DNA of 64,000 nucleotides from Cryptomeria japonica (GCF_030272615.1 NC_081414.1:824615396-824679395); one strand, 5' to 3'. Shown: positions 27,415 through 39,497, counted from the stretch's first letter. Numbers and translations are program-made. Notes: generated by a model from the letters alone, not told the origin.

Positions 27415-27580
27415 TTCAAAAGGCATTGGAAGCTTCTCGTACGTGGTTGCTACCAATCAGTTGAAGTTGATGGAATTTTAAGGAAGTTTCGATTGGACTA
27501 AATTAGCAGTGAGGTCATGCACATCATATCCTTCCAAACCTGAAACTTATAATGCCTTAATTTCCTTGTTTCTATATTTA
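27415..27580. other. unusually conserved island in the A/B duplication (copy A)
   Basis: Compared with 43450-43614 in copy B, about 165 bp show only one substitution and one 4-bp gap. The sequence on either side differs at roughly one base in eight with many indels. The island has no long open frame. It includes GGAAGCTTCT (shape of a heat-shock element) and TACGTGGT (ABRE/G-box-like). Confidence 0.7.
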
Positions 27581-28459
27581 GCTCGGATGGCTATAATTGT
27601 CTTTTCAACTGGGTCCTACTCGGCAAACAAAAAAACCTTTTCATGAAGGCTCAACAGTCAAGAAAAAAACACCATGATCCTATCGTAATGTCTAAATTGC
27701 ACAACTTATAGCTATTAATACAAATCTCAAAAACAGATAATATGTGTTGATGTATTTGGAAAACTTCTTTGTGAAATACTGTATATGTGGAAAAACGTAG
27801 AAATCAATACTTTCAATGATAACATGATCAAGCAAATGATACGATCAGTAAATGAATGATACGTTTATGCCCAAATTAAAAAATGGTTTGGAGTACAGTC
27901 CAATTCATGTACGAAAACTGCAGACTTCATTTCTTAGATGGATATTTGATGTAGTGAAAATCAATGCTCTTAATGAAAACTATTCCAATTCTGCGAGAAA
28001 ATACAAAACTAGGAAAAGCAAAGAAAAACATGAATGCCCAAATATAAAAAAATGAAGTAAAATCGAATACCAGTAAAAGACAAGATAGAGAAATTATTTC
28101 CATGATGGAACTTAAAGTACAAATGGAGATTTTGTTAACTCTTCTAGATTCACGTTCTTTGAATTGCAAGCTGCTCATCATGTGCAAACATAAGGAGTTG
28201 GTTTGTCATAGATATATATACTTGATGATGGTATGGGTATGTAATATCACAAGTCATGGTTAATTTTTAACTTCATATCATTACTAGCAATTGCACTAGC
28301 TCTCAACCTTGATGTGCAATAATATGATAAGTTTTTGATTAGAGTTATTAATTAAAAAAGAGGTTTAAGAAAGGACATTATCTTTATAGAGGGATTATTA
28401 GAGAAACATTAAAAATACAAAAATAATATCATGAAACAAGATATAAAACAAATTATACA

Positions 28460-30155
28460 TAGTATTATTCCTCTCGTGGGTGTTTTGCGTGCGCTTGGTG
28501 TGGACGTTGCGCTTGGGGTGGGTGATATTGCTGTGAATGGTTTTGCTTCCCCCCATGTGGTTGCTCTTGGGTGTCTTGCTTCGTCTGTGTGTGCCCTAGT
28601 CAGGTCCTGCGCTGGTGGTGTATGTCGTACTGTTTGCGTGGGTGCAAATGTCCCTTCTGCACCCACGCCCTCTGCGCTAGGTGATCGTTCCTTGACTGGT
28701 ACTCCTATGGCAGGTGTCTCTGCTCCGGTTTTGGGTGTGAATGCCCTCCCTAGGGTTGTTGTTGTTGGGGATGCTCGAGTTAATAGGGACTCCCTTCAAC
28801 TTGGTGATGCTGATGGTGACCCTCCTGTGGGTGGTAATGTTTTGTTTCGGGACCTTCCTTTGCTGGGAAGCATAGCTTTTCTCGTGTGGCTAGATCTACT
28901 GCCCAACTTTTCAAGGGGGTTCGTCCTCTTCCTTGTGTCAAGTCCTCCTCTTTGGTGGTCTATGGATAGGACGTTGTGGACAACATTGGGTTCTACCAAT
29001 GTTGTGCTTTGGTGTGCATAGTCTCTGGCCTTTGGCCTTCTTTTCTTCACTGTTGGGTGAGTAACTCATGGAAACCTCTGGTTGCTCATAATATTGAGCT
29101 CTTTCCCTGTGCTAAAGGCTTTTTCATTGCTTCCTTTACTTCTTCATCTAATCGTGACCTGATTTTGGGCAAGATGTGGGCTTGGGGAGTTCACTCCCTC
29201 TCTGTTAAGCCATGGACAACTTCTTTCAATTCCCTTACTGAATCACTCAATGTGCGACTGGTTTGGGTTCGCCTTCTAAATCTTCCTCTTCATTTTTGGG
29301 AGCAATCTTGTTATGAGGCCATCAACAACTCTTTTGGCTGATTCTTGATGGTTGACGATGCCACATCTTACAAGGGCCACTCCACCTTTTCTCACATCCT
29401 GGTGGACATTGACATCTCCTCGCCCCTCCCTAGGGATGTGGTCCTTATGGTTAGGGATAGACCTTGGACTCACTCACTGGATTTTGAGGGCCTCCCCTTC
29501 TGTTGCAGAAAATGCTTTGCTACAGGTCATTTAGCATCGGATTTCTCCCTCCAACATCACAAGGGGATGACTACTTGGTGGAAGGATGTCACTTTGGATC
29601 GCCTAACTGTCTATGCTACTAACTTGAATGACGAGCCACTTACTGTCGATAATATTGCTGTTACTGTCCAAGAGGATTCAACTCCTATTGTTGATTTGCA
29701 GCCTCATTCCACTCCTACCGAACCTGCTCTTGATGCTGCTACTTCTACTGTCTCTGTTCCTGATGTTATTCCTCTGTAGCAGTTTATCGCTATTTCACAA
29801 CAACCTGTTGCAGTTCTACAACAACACTATGTCGCTGCTCCTGCTTACAACCCTGCAAAGTCACTCTCGCTTGATCTCTCTCTTGATGGTCTTAATGATT
29901 GTATCACCTAGACTGTGGTTTGTCGCAAGCAGAATGGGAGGTTCTCCCCCCTTGCTCAAACCCCTCCTTGTCAAGGATTGGGTGTCTCTGCCCCTCCTTG
30001 AGTTGGACCTGGTTTTTTTTTTGGTCTAACAGGCTTTCATGTTTTCTTGTTTGACCTAGTTGTTTGGGGGTTTGCTCCCATGGTTAAGTTTTTTCATGGC
30101 CTGCGTGCTATTGTATTAAGGGCCAACACCCTTGTTTTTGCTGCTTTAAATATTA
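28460..30155 (+). mobile_element. ORF1-only L1-type LINE with target-site duplication
   Basis: The insertion is absent from copy B at the matching point (about 53515). It is flanked by a 15-bp target-site duplication, AAAACAAATTATACA (28445-28459) and AAAACAAATTACACA (30156-30170), with one mismatch. It encodes an ORF1 remnant: RPLPCVKSSSLVVYG, then VRLLNLPLHFWEQSCYEA (DUF4283-like), ILVDIDISSPLPRDV, and a knuckle CRKCFATGHLASD whose last cysteine is replaced by Phe. There is a frameshift near 28.87 kb and in-frame stops near 28.97 and 29.34 kb. About 300 bp after ORF1 the element ends with an L1-like 3' tail (AAGGGCCAACACCCTTG ... GCTGCTTTAAATATTA). No endonuclease or RT is present. Confidence 0.82.
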
Positions 30156-30637
30156 AAAACAAATTACACAAAGTCAAGAAAGCAACAACAAATCAACAAT
30201 CCCCCATCAATAAGGGATAAGACGAATAGACTAAGTAAACAAACCAATAGAAAAACAAAAACAAGTCAAAGTAGCTTGAAGCCAAATCATTTTGGGGAAC
30301 TTTGAATCCTACTTGCCACCTTATTTTTGGTGGGATTCTTGTCCTGAACCATCATCCTATTTTTCTTAGTTGAAGCGAGTGAATGCTGAGAGCCAACTGA
30401 GGGACAACCAAAGAACTCATCATCAAAACCTTCCCTAGTTGTATCCTTTTGCTTACAAATCTCCTCCTAATGACTCACATCAAGATGAGATCCACACTTA
30501 GAAGCAAGAATAATGGCATCCATATTAGTCTTGTCCAAAAGAGGTTCAACCACCTCTCTAATGTATCCTAGAAGACACTCTTCCACAATTTGAGGAATAG
30601 AAGACTTCTTCTGAATCTTTTGCTTCATGTGACTTTG

Positions 30638-31150
30638 TCATCCTCTATAGGTGTTACACCAAATCATACCATGGCCAAACATATTAAAATGGTAACAAAA
30701 CGCCAAGGAATCCTCATACAAGAGTTGGTGCAGTTGCACCCTTATGCCTAGCTTAGACAATAAGGTGACCAAAAAGGGAGGCATCTTATCAATATCAAGA
30801 ATAAAACACAAATTGACAAATATAAAAAATGAGTTGGTCAAAAGAACTAACAATACTAGACAAAACTTTCTTGCTAAAATTCAACCAGTAAACTAGATAT
30901 TCTAACCCAAAATGAAATACATGGATGCTTTCCTTTTCTAGATCAAAGCTCAAATTTCACCTTTTGAGAAAAAAGACTAGAGATACCAAGTAACCATAAG
31001 CCTCCAACAAGGCTTTGATCACAATCCTTCATGGAGAGAAAAAAATTTAGGAAGAAGTCTCTTAGCAACACTACCATCTTCATACCTAGTTCCAACAAAG
31101 ATTGCTCACTTGGAGCATTGTACAAAATAAATTAGTATTATGGTTTCCCA
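30638..31150 (-). pseudogene. second, divergent LINE ORF1 zinc-knuckle relic, copy A
   Basis: A 71-codon minus-strand open stretch (30638-30853) reads LDIDKMPPFLVTLLSKLGI, then YEDSLAFCYHFNMFGHGM. This resembles the end of a plant DUF4283 domain plus a CCHC knuckle. The second cysteine of the knuckle is Phe here but Cys in the copy B relic. The upstream part (30943-31125) is open but not recognisable. It is a different lineage from the LINE at 28460 and was already present in the ancestral unit. Confidence 0.5.
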
Positions 31151-31165
31151 TACTACTCCTAGTCC

Positions 31166-31897
31166 TCGTATCTATATCCCAATCGAAGAAGAAGAAGAAC
31201 TCCTATATCTCGCTCAACATCTAACCTTGTAGAACTAAAAATTAGGGCTAGGCCTCCCATTGCTTTTTTCATGAAAATACTAAAAGGAATGCTTCGCCCC
31301 ATGGATATACATTTGACAATGATTCTTTACAAAGTGATATTGGAGGTAATTTACGTCCACTCTCATATCTTTAGCATAATAGTTGCAGAAAACCATTCCT
31401 TTCTCTATATCTTTAGCCCCATGTTTCTAGCAAATAATAGAGAATTGAATCATGAGGTAAAGTTGACATGTGTCATATTTGGGTTCAATGAAAATAATCC
31501 ATTTAATGTTACTTCAAGTGCATTGACTATAGCAAGCAAGGGGTGCAAGGCCTTCAGTAGTCATGACTTAAGTGGCCCGTTACTATAGGATAAGATCCAA
31601 AACACATATAAGCTTGTAGAGGAAAAAACAAAAAATTGAAAAAGTAAAGAATATTGCATTTGAGGGGACAATTGTCCCAGTGAACTATAAACTCCATTAC
31701 AATATTCAAGATACTTTACACTTAGTAAATTAGTATAATATATATATAGTCTAGCTAAAGATTACTAATATTATCATATACATGGGGGATCAATACTTTT
31801 ATCCTAACTTGACATATGGGGTGAGCTACAAAGCATATGCACCTAATCTAATACTAATTTATACCAATACAAATATTAAGGCTTGAGAACAAAATAG
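31166..31897. other. spacer between duplication copies
   Basis: These 732 bp match neither copy. A 105-codon open stretch (31271-31588, +) resembles nothing I recognise and lacks promoter or splice support. It is probably not a gene. Confidence 0.4.
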
Positions 31898-31992
31898 TAT
31901 ATGAAGTATGCCTTTTGTAATAGTCACCGTAATGAATTAGTAATGTGTAATAATCTTCACTGTTATTTGTATTTAAGATTTTGGATAAGTAT

Positions 31993-33261
31993 TGTAGACA
32001 CCTAAAAATGTCTCATTGATCATGTACTAATTATTCCTCTAATTGATTAAATAATTCCTTAATTATCTAATTAAGTTAATTAATCTAATTCTTCTAATTC
32101 TTCTAATTCTTCTAATTCTTCTAAATTCGTATTTCCTCATAATCTTACTAATTATTCTATCTTCTATTTCTATCATCATTTAATCATTTTCTAATATTAA
32201 TTAAATATTTATTATTTAATTAATTATGATTAATTCCCCAATTTAAATAATCTTTATTATTTAAGAATTACTAATTATTCAATTTCTATCTCTAATCATC
32301 TAATCATTCAACCCTTTTCTAAATATTGATTAAATATTAATTATTTAATTAATTGTGATTTAATCCTTTAAATTAAATATTTTATTATTTAATTAAATTC
32401 CATTTCTAAATAATTAAATAGTTTCTTTAAATAATTTAATTAACTAATTAATTCTTTCATTTTCAAATCTCCAAATACTAATTTTATTTAATTTCATATT
32501 CTTCTAATTTCTTCCAATTCAAATACTGTGCATGATTTCAAAAACCAAATTGAAAATCAAAGTCAAGTTCTAAATATATTCAAATACTAAATTGAATTTG
32601 AATAAATTCAATTATTTGAATTAAAATTTCATGCAAAGATTAAATTGAAAATCTAAATCTAAATGCAAGCACATGCTAAATTAATTAATTAAATCATTTA
32701 TCTCTTCAACTTCTATTTCCATCTTCTAGTTAGCTTTTTCTAAATTAAGCTTTCTGTGTCATCCTCTTTATTTCTACCAATCATTCTTTTTCTTCTCTCA
32801 GTCAGCTTTTTCTCAATCAGTTAACTCAATTAATCTATTCAATCTATTGAGTTTCACTCCTACAATCAGCAGTTCAACTATCAATTTTCATGTGAGCTCA
32901 CCTGAGTTCCACCTCTTGATCAATCTGTTCCACCTTTCAATCAATCTTCTCCAATTTTCTATAAATCGAGCATCCAATCTCCATTCTCAACAATCACAAA
33001 CTTTGAATCTTTGTGTCACTTGCAGGTTACCAGCGCAATATCTGAGAGCCATCATACCACAGAGAGGAGAAGAGCAATGGAAGCAATACGTGATATTGGG
33101 ATAGGGAGTTTTGATTTCATTTGATTATTTTAATTCCTATTTGTTTGATTGTGTTATTCCATTGTCTTATTTGTTAAATTCTTTGATTAGATAGGGATTC
33201 ATGATTTCCCTTTTGCTTCTAATTGATTACTTATTTTTAAGATGAATTTTACACATACACA
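31993..33261 (+). repeat. 5' LTR of the Gypsy-like element
   Basis: It runs TGTAGACACC to ACACATACACA. It is very A/T-rich in its first 700 bp, and its second half matches the 3' LTR at 97%. Confidence 0.85.
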
Positions 33262-33285
33262 TTTTGGTGAACCCGACGTGAACTA
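33262..33285 (+). other. primer-binding-site-like sequence
   Basis: TTTTGGTGAACCCGACGTG directly follows the 5' LTR and is absent after the 3' LTR, as expected for a tRNA-primed start of minus-strand DNA. I did not assign the tRNA. Confidence 0.5.
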
Positions 33286-33394
33286 ACAACAATTTAACCC
33301 TCTTTATTTTTCTGTGTGATTTTGCAGATTGTGCGGAGTTTTCATTTTTTTTTGCACGTTGCATGAATTTAGAGAAAAGATTTTTCATCATGCA

Positions 33395-34070
33395 ATCACA
33401 TAGACAGGATCACACATTCGACCCTTCAAGGTCACACATTTGTTTTGATAGGGTCACGCAATCGCCTTGTCCAGATCCTGCAATCGCCCTTTCTGCATCA
33501 TGCATTCATAGGAAGCTTTGCTGTTTAATTCTTTCTTCCGTCTATTATTTGTTCTGTTTAATTCTATCTTAAATTGGGTTAATCTGGGATCTAATTTCTT
33601 TTATTTTATGATTTGATTATAACAGTTTATGGCAAGAAAAGTTCAGTTCAGGATTTTAGGTGCAAGGAGGACGAAGCAACAAAGGAGAGAAGCCAAACGC
33701 TATCAAAAGGTGCTCCAGGCAGAAAAATTGATACATGATTCAGAAGAGCAACTGGCCTTAGATAGATACAATAGCCTAGTTCTTTCTTATACAGTTAAAT
33801 ATGATCTAATCAATATTGAATGGATGATGAGAGATTTGTCTAGGGCTTCACCATTGGTTTTGCAAGTTGATCGGGTTTAGTTTCCTTTTTTGTTGTTGCT
33901 GTTGTTGTCTGTAGGTTTTGTCATGCAATCAACCTGTTAGTGCTACGCAATCGATCAGATATCGTCATGCATTCGGTCTGTCAGATTTATGCATTCACTC
34001 TATTAGATTCACGCATTCGGTCTGTAAGTATCACGCAATCGCACAGGTAAAATTACGCAATCGTCTCTGT
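33395..34070 (+). repeat. degenerate CACGCAATCG / CATGCATTCG motif arrays in the Gypsy leader
   Basis: Two clusters (about 33395-33515 and 33920-34070) repeat a core of CA(C/T)GCA(A/T)TCG at 20-35-bp spacing, at least ten times, separated by the 83-codon open stretch. The cores keep CpG in a CpG-poor neighbourhood. Confidence 0.6.
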
Positions 34071-35379
34071 CAAGTTTTGAGTTTCCGTTTTCTGTTAGTT
34101 TGCTTTTACTACTAATCTTCTATTTACAACTTGTGGTGGATTTGCAGAGGATTAGATTAGTATTTTTGCATGCACACTTCACACTTCATTTTTAGTGCTT
34201 AAAATCAACAACAATTAAAATGGACATGCATGGATAATCTCACATTTCGTTGTTGGTGCTTAAAATGAACATGGGCTTTGTATCTCACACTTTGTTTTTG
34301 GTGCTTAAAATCAATGATTGGTTAAAATTGACATGTATGCCTTCATACTTGGATTTGGTGTTTAAAATAGACATGAACATGCGTATCTAACACCTAAATT
34401 TGGGTTATAAAATGAACGTGAATCAGGCTGCATTAGATTAAATTATTTTTCTTTTTCTTAAGGTAAAGAACTTTTTATTGTCTATGGGGTGGACCTACTG
34501 TTGCACTAACTGACTTTCCACCCGCCTTCAGGATCTTGGGAGAAAGAAGGAAGGTGACAACGACATCCAAATTTTCTTTTATTCTACGTAGCGAGGGGAA
34601 TCTTTGACTGGGGATTTCATCACCCCATAGAGGTACTTCAAATTGGGATGCGTTGGGGATATCATCTCTCCCAGCGTACTCTTGAGCGGGTTTTTCGATC
34701 CGCTATTTAAATATACTGGTCAGGCGGCTAGAGTGTTGAGTGAATTCGACGTATGTGGGGGCCTTCCTTGCACCAATAAGCTCAACTAAAGTCTTAAGTG
34801 GCTTGCTCTGAGAATCCGCCGTTAGATCGGGACCCCTCGAAACCTAATACTACGAACCAATTTAGTTGCCAAAAATCCTACATTCAGTGGTTCCGGGAGT
34901 GCGAATCGTACCCCATAGATACCCCTCATGTACCTTACATTATGAGACATAAATCCCTTGGTGATAAGATCTTTAGATCTTCGGGGTAAGAGAGACTGGC
35001 ATGCCCAAGAAGTGTGTGTCGTGGAGTGGAGCCAGTGCTTCCAGACTCTTTATCTGTCCATCTTGTTTCAGTATTTTGCTGCGGGGGCCTCACTAAATGG
35101 TGTCCACTATCCAGCCTAAGATTGTATTCCATTCTTTTTTATGTATCGATGTGCTAGACCAGTATTGAGTCAGTCCCTTGGGCTATTTCAGGCCCTATCC
35201 CACGTATCTCTGAATGTTCTGAGATTGTATGAAAATTGAGTCAGTCAGCTATACATAACTACCAACAATTGTTCTTAGATTTGGAAAACTATAAAACATT
35301 GTCCTACACACGAAGCTACAGAAAACAAAGTCCATTTTGAAACCGAAACTCAAAAGTCCTTACATACTTGTGACCCTAG

Positions 35380-35720
35380 GTAGTCTTTTACATAGTCCCA
35401 CTTATGTCCTCATTATCGTCCTACGTCTTTTGCATAGTCCCACTTATGTCCTCATTATCGTCCTACGTCTTTTGCATAGTCCCACTTACATCCTCATTAT
35501 CATCCTAAGTCCTTGCATAGTCCTCACTTACGTCCTCATTATCGTCCTATGTCTTTTGCATAGTCCCACTTACGTCCTCATTATCATCCTACACCTTTTG
35601 CATAGTCCCACTTACATCCTAAGTCCTTGCATAGTCCCCACTTACGTCCTCATTATCGTCCTAAGTCCTTGCATAGGTCTTCATTTATGTCCTCATTATC
35701 GTCCATAGTCCTCATTATCA
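35380..35720 (+). repeat. about 42-bp minisatellite
   Basis: Roughly eight to nine imperfect units contain CATAGTCCCACTTA(C/T)GTCC, then TCATTATCGTCCTA. Some units are shortened or fused. An accidental 123-codon frame runs through it because the unit length is divisible by three. It lies within the Gypsy-like element. Confidence 0.85.
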
Positions 35721-36019
35721 TCCTCATATATGTCCTTGTCTAGACCTCATATAGGTCTCTCTTAGTTCATCATCATTTGCACAATCATCCTAGAAAGTCA
35801 TACCCCAAACATCCAAAACACAATTAGAGGATCAGTCAAACTCAACCTCAACTCAAACAAGTTGGTCAAGTTCAATCAAACATTGTCACATTAAGAGAAA
35901 TGGAGAAAATATCTTACATTTTGTGATCCTAGGTCCAAACCAAACAAGCAAACATCATGGATTGACATTATACATTTCGTAGGGAAGGTGGACGATTCAT
36001 CCCTTCCATTCCTATTCCA

Positions 36020-36532
36020 TTGCCATCCATAGAAACCTTATCTCAACAGATCAAGACTTTACAACAACAAGTGACAGACATGGCTAGTCTTGACAACCAT
36101 AGGGGCCGGTTAGAAAACATGATGACAAAAGTAATGGCCATGAGGGGATCAGTATTAGACCAACCTTCTTCTTCTTGTGAGACCATTCAAACATGCCAAC
36201 CTTCATTCTTCAACAAAATTGTTCCTACCTCAGTTCAACCAACATTAGAGTCATGTACACCTTCTTTTTCTTTCAACCCACTATATCAATCATACCAATC
36301 ACATCAACCCAACATTCAAAATTCATTCAACCAAAATCACACCCCTTTCAACCAAAGTCCAAATCAAAATTCACATCAATCCAACATTCAAACCTCTTTC
36401 TACCAAAATAAAACCCCATTCAACCAAAGTCCAAATCAAAATTCATATCAACCCAACATTCAAACCTCGTTCAACCAGAATCACAACCCTTTCAACCAAA
36501 GTCCAAATCAAAATTCATTCAACCAAAATTAA
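36020..36532 (+). pseudogene. gag-like fragment with Asn/Gln-rich repeats
   Basis: A 170-codon open stretch begins with a short coiled-coil-like segment (LSQQIKTLQQQVTDM). It continues as at least three copies of a 22-26-residue Asn/Gln/Pro/Ser repeat built around PFNQSPNQNS and QPNIQTSFNQNH. Position after leader and minisatellite suggests an N-terminal gag remnant of the Gypsy-like element. No CCHC knuckle or pol follows. Confidence 0.5.
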
Positions 36533-36619
36533 ACCTTTTTCAACCAAAATCAAACATATTTCACCCAAAATCAAAATTCATTCAACCAAAATCACAACCC
36601 TTTCAACCAAAGTCCAAAT

Positions 36620-37763
36620 CTAAATTCGTATTTCCTCATAATCTTACTAATTATTCTATCTTCTATTTCTATCATCATTTAATCATTTTCTAATATTAAT
36701 TAAATATTTATTATTTATTTAATTATGATTAATTCCCCAATTTAAATAATCTTTATTATTTGAGAATTACTAATTATTCAATTTCTATCTCTAATCATCT
36801 AATCATTCAACCCTTTTCTAAATATTAATTAAATATTTATTATTTAATTAATTGTGATTTAATCCTTTAAATTAAATAATCTTTATTATTTAATTAAATT
36901 CCATTTCTAAATAATTAAATGGTTTCTTTAAATTATTTAATTAACTAATTAATTCTTTGATTTTCAAATCTCTAAATACTAATTTTATTTAATTTCATAT
37001 TCTTCTAATTTCTTCCAAATTCAAATACATGTGGATGATTTCAAAAACCAAATTGAAAATCAAAGTCAAGTTCTAAATATATTCAAATACTAAATTGAAT
37101 TTAAATAAATTCAATTATTTGAATTAAAATCTCATGCAAAGATTAAATTGAAAATCTAAATCTAAATGCAAGCACATGCTAAATTAATTAATTAAATCAT
37201 TTATCTCTTCAACTTCTATTTCCATCTTCTAGTTAGCTTTTTCTAAATTAAGCTTCCTGTGTCATCCTCTTTATTTCTACCAATCATTATTTTTCTTCCC
37301 TTAGTTAGCTTTTTCTCAATCAGTTAACTCAATTAATCTATTCAATCTATTGAATTTCACTCCTACAATCAACAGTTCAACTATCAATTTTCATGTGAGC
37401 TCACTTGAGTTCCACCTCTTGATCAATCTGTTCACCTTTCAATCAATCTTCTCCAATTTTCTATAAATTGAGCATCCAATCTCCATTCTCAACAATTACG
37501 AACTTTGAATCTTTGTGTCACTTGTAGGTTACCGGCGCAATATCTGAGAGCCATCATACCACAGAGAGGAGAAGAGCAATGGAAGCAATACGCGATCTTG
37601 GGATAGGGAGTTTTGATTTCATTTGATTATTTTAATTCCTATTTGCTTGATTGTGTTATTCCATTGTCTTATTTGTTAAATTCTTTGATTAGATAGGGAT
37701 TCGTGATTTCCCTTTTGCTTCTAATTGATTACTTGTTTTTAAGATGAATTTTACACATACACA
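36620..37763 (+). repeat. 3' LTR of the Gypsy-like element
   Basis: It matches 32121-33261 with about 30 differences and ends ACACATACACA at the same point, followed at once by the AGTAT target-site copy. Confidence 0.85.
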
Positions 37764-39422
37764 AGTATGATTTATTGTTGATTACATTTCTTATAGCTGA
37801 ACCTCTTTGTAATCGTCACTCTAATATTTTATAATATTATAATATTATTGTTTGTTTCATATCTCTTTTTATTGGTGTGAAAAAGTTATATCACCCAATT
37901 AGTTCTTATTAGATTCTATTCACACAAGCATACTTAGTTCATTTATTATTTTTTTTCACATCATAAAATTCAAACATTGTAGTGTCATAAATTGTATCCG
38001 CTTACAATTTCAAACTCTTTTTTGGGCTCTTCCTTTAGTGTGCCTCCACTAGGGTCATTTCAAGCCTATTTGGGCCTTACACTATCATATTGTTGTCATA
38101 TTTCAAGATTAAGATCCTATGTCTTGGACGTTGCTACTTTGCCACTGTCTTTTTTAGTCCCTTTTCAGTGGACTATGGAACCTAGCACCCTAGTCCTATA
38201 AGATTTTCTCACATTAGACTATATCATGAGATACATTAAATGCTCATATTTGCAATAATATAAAAATGAAAGATAATAACTTAATATTTACATAAATTAA
38301 ATACATCTCAAATGTAGTAGTGCTTACTCCAGGTATTAACACATCTAAATATTAATGCCAAATAGAAGATGGAACCATTTCTTTTTAACTCATGATTATA
38401 TAATGATATTAAACATAATTATACAAGCATTTGCAATCATGATCTAATACATGAAATCTTAAGATAATTGGATAATTTTTTGTGATATTTATTCACAAAA
38501 CAATCATCTAAACAAATAAAAATGTAGTGGAAACATTCCACAGATCAATTTTTCCTAAAGGATGTTTAAGACCATGTCATTTCGTTTTAATGTAAATGTA
38601 ATGTCATGACCAAAATAAAGGAGGTCTTAACCATTTCATTAATTGGTCCTCAATTTCCCAATGTAAATATAGACTTTTGGTATTCTTCTTAAGTTTGATA
38701 CCCCTAGTCCTTGAAGACTATCCACCATTAGGGATTTTGGACTTACAATTCAAATCACCAACAAAACCAGTACTTGATTGAAATATGTTTGATATCATTC
38801 TATTGTAATTAAAAAAATGAAAGAATAAGTTTAATGAATAGTTATGATTTAAAAACAGGTCAAAGATCTCATCCCAAATATAAGAATATAATTTCTCTAT
38901 TATTGATGTATGAACTATTAGACTTGTGTGAATATTGTTATCATTGATGTCAAACTAGCTATCGGTTTTTGACCAGATAGTGTATGTGGCCCAGATTGGT
39001 CCATATATTAGTCTGAATGTTGTATAGGATTAGTATGTGCACAATTATCTTGTTATGGACATATGTTATGATGCAATATTATGGAGGTAATGTGTTGTGG
39101 AAATCTTTGGAAGATCCCGGTATCAGTTATGTGTCCGGTGTTAGCTACTTTCGTAAATGTCAATAGTATCTCTTCGAGTTTTGTGTTGTGGTATTCTTGG
39201 TACACATGGAGTCTACATTTTGGAGATATTGTGCTTAATCATGTAATAATGGGTCGATATTCTTAGGTCAAGATGACCCTACCCCATTCCGGTAATCTCA
39301 ACATATACATCGGTAAATGAAGTATGTGAAGGAAGCGTGTAGAAGTCTTGTTGAGGCCGACATGAGCATTATTGATAACGTGTTGGGCTTGGCCGAGACA
39401 CTATTTGTATTTGTGTCCTCCG

Positions 39423-39444
39423 ATATATATGTGTGTGTGTGTGT

Positions 39445-39497
<53 letters not shown>
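39423..39497. repeat. compound microsatellite (AT)n(GT)n(CT)n(AT)n
   Basis: A run of AT, then about ten GT, about fourteen CT and about eleven AT dinucleotides lies inside the solo LTR. It generates several spurious open frames on both strands. Confidence 0.97.

Larger units (their letters stand above)
24206..31165 (+). repeat. segmental duplication, copy A
   Basis: The block is collinear with 31898-54531 once later insertions are removed. Anchors include GGGTCATTTCAAGCCTATTT (24571 / 38053), the LINE ORF1 remnant (25.6-27.1 / 40.4-41.8 kb), AAGGCATTGGAAGCTTCTCG (about 27420 / 43458), and the zinc-knuckle relic (30.64 / 53.99 kb). Both copies are direct repeats separated by 732 bp. Identity is roughly 85-90% over most of the length by eye. 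Copy A carries one private insertion, the LINE at 28460-30155. Confidence 0.88.
31993..37763 (+). mobile_element. Ty3/Gypsy-like element, short internal region, broken or non-autonomous
   Basis: Direct terminal repeats bound it, and a perfect 5-bp target-site duplication AGTAT lies at 31988-31992 and 37764-37768. The empty site is preserved in copy A near 24291 (GGATAAGTTTCATTTATTG). Inside are a PBS-like sequence right after the 5' LTR, a GC-richer leader, an 83-codon open stretch (33629-33880), a minisatellite and a gag-like fragment. No protease, RT or integrase was found. LTR copies differ at about 30 of 1140 aligned positions (near 2.7%), so the insertion is a few million to about ten million years old under conifer-like rates (assumed). 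Gypsy assignment is by leader and LTR style. Confidence 0.78.

Noticed and set aside
28431-29021. 196-codon + strand gene
   Set aside because: It starts in copy A flank before the LINE insertion and leaves the LINE ORF1 frame midway; it is a chance frame over a LINE remnant.
34480-35130. GC-richer block as a possible rRNA or organelle insertion
   Set aside because: It sits between the PBS and gag-like fragment of the Gypsy-like element and fits its leader; no rRNA or chloroplast motif is recognisable.
35337-35708. 123-codon open frame with repeated leucine/isoleucine peptides
   Set aside because: It is the translation of a 42-bp minisatellite whose unit length is a multiple of three; no gene context.
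35380-35720. Evenly repeated units that could suggest a CRISPR array
   Set aside because: Units abut without unique spacers, differ from each other, and lie inside a plant retroelement.
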